In this document: positions 63,669-64,000 of the stretch, one piece after another | Numbering within the stretch: position 1 is the first letter of the stretch | Layout: each line of letters begins with the position of its first letter | Source: Propionibacteriaceae bacterium | Lineage (GTDB): Bacteria; Actinomycetota; Actinomycetes; Propionibacteriales; Propionibacteriaceae | DNA length: 64,000 nt | Direction of reading: 5' to 3' | NCBI GenBank assembly: GCA_016717345.1 | Contig: JADKFR010000004.1 | Coordinates: forward strand, 124,001-188,000 | Notes under the pieces: generated by a model | What the model saw: only the letters and a program-made list of their open reading frames with translations | The model's database searches: none | What the model was told of the DNA's origin: nothing | Made by a program: the position numbers and the translations under genes

Positions 63669-63779
63669 TCAGGGGAGGTGCCGGCGGAGATCGCCCAGCG
63701 CGTCCTGGATGCCGCGGTGGAAGGTGGGGTAGGCGTAGATCTGGTGGCGTGCCCAAGAATTGCTGAGGGTGTTCTCCGA
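63669..63779 (-). pseudogene. 3' remnant of a pyridine-nucleotide oxidoreductase
   Basis: The minus strand reads SENTLSNSWARHQIYAYPTF then HRGIQDALGDLRRHLP to a stop at 63669. This matches the C-terminal end of NAD(P)/FAD-dependent disulfide-type oxidoreductases of actinobacteria, where YPTFHR lies in the dimerisation domain. No upstream part of the gene exists beyond about 63785, so it is a fragment of about 37 codons. Confidence 0.4.
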
Positions 63780-63858
63780 CCGCACTCCTTCTGCTGGATC
63801 GGTGTGCCACGTAGGCTGCCGGGGTGCCGTCCGGCTCAGTGACCAGAAGGAGATTCAC

Positions 63859-64000
63859 ATGCAGCGGATCGTGCCCAATCTGTGGTTCGACCACACCGCG
63901 GCCGAGGCGGCCGACTTCTACACCTCGATGTTCCCCCAAGGACGGGTGACCCACACCCAGCGCTACCCGACGCAGGGTCTTGCGGACTTCCAGGCAGAGT
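63859..64000 (+). CDS. PhnB-like VOC protein, cut by window end
   Basis: ATG 63859 with AAGGAG upstream opens MQRIVPNLWFDHTAAEAADF YTSMFPQGRV, the start of PhnB/3-demethylubiquinone methyltransferase-like VOC proteins. The expected two or three metal-site residues begin with the histidine in FDHTAAEA. Only 47 residues are inside the window, so completeness cannot be judged. Confidence 0.8.
   Translation, partial: MQRIVPNLWFDHTAAEAADFYTSMFPQGRVTHTQRYPTQGLADFQAE

Overview
This window comes from a GC-rich actinobacterium. The evidence is the GlnE/GlnA1/GlnA2 set, DprE1/DprE2, an RDD protein beside glnA, MarR/TetR/GntR regulators and mycothiol-type ArsC. The gene content would suit the Propionibacteriales, but no rRNA or other decisive marker is present, so this is an inference.

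Layout. (1) 1-6.5 kb is accessory DNA: a broken MobF/TraA conjugative relaxase-helicase, an AbiEi antitoxin with a degraded AbiEii partner, a second, intact nucleotidyltransferase toxin-like pair, and a repeat-rich gap. (2) 6.5-9.3 kb is a P2-type cation ATPase broken by several frameshifts. (3) 9.4-14.4 kb is a compact catabolic locus: a GntR regulator, an MHS-family transporter, an SDR dehydrogenase and a split transketolase, with a 20-bp palindrome between the divergent arms. (4) 14.5-43.5 kb is mostly intact chromosomal backbone: an F420/NADP-type reductase with a divergent MarR, methionine aminopeptidase, GlnA2, a MacAB-like efflux operon with two adaptors, GlnE, DprE1-DprE2, an extradiol dioxygenase-like VOC protein, PabC, an arsenic locus with an ArsR-ArsC fusion, stress and esterase genes, GlnA1, RDD, and a complete peptide-type ABC importer. 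(5) 43.6-46.9 kb holds a Glu-Asp-Phe tRNA operon, a secreted SH3/peptidase protein, a small zincin, a membrane-anchored protein whose soluble part resembles the GroEL apical domain, and tRNA-Lys. (6) 47-52.6 kb is a probable integrated-element remnant at tRNA-Lys (tyrosine integrase, HTH/PIN toxin-antitoxin pair, large unknown protein), then truncated DNA-repair genes. (7) 52.8-60.3 kb has an NTF2-like protein, a universal stress protein and a V/A-type ATPase operon (D, B, A, E, F, K, I, C in window order, transcribed leftward) in which nearly every gene except D carries single-base frameshifts. (8) 60.3-64 kb has a rearranged DHA2 drug transporter with a large coiled extracytoplasmic insert, its TetR regulator, an HsmA-type membrane protein and an incomplete VOC gene.

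Nitrogen assimilation genes are well represented: GlnA1 has the Tyr-containing motif that GlnE modifies, and GlnA2 lacks it. The frameshifts cluster in 0.4-9.3 kb and 55-62.6 kb, while about 44 kb in between is almost free of them. In many cases restoring one base recovers the conserved protein exactly, so sequencing or assembly error must be weighed against recent gene decay. The most unusual intact gene is the membrane-anchored GroEL-apical-like protein at 46049-46738. The SDR/split-transketolase locus and the stacked nucleotidyltransferase loci are the other best candidates for undescribed biology.
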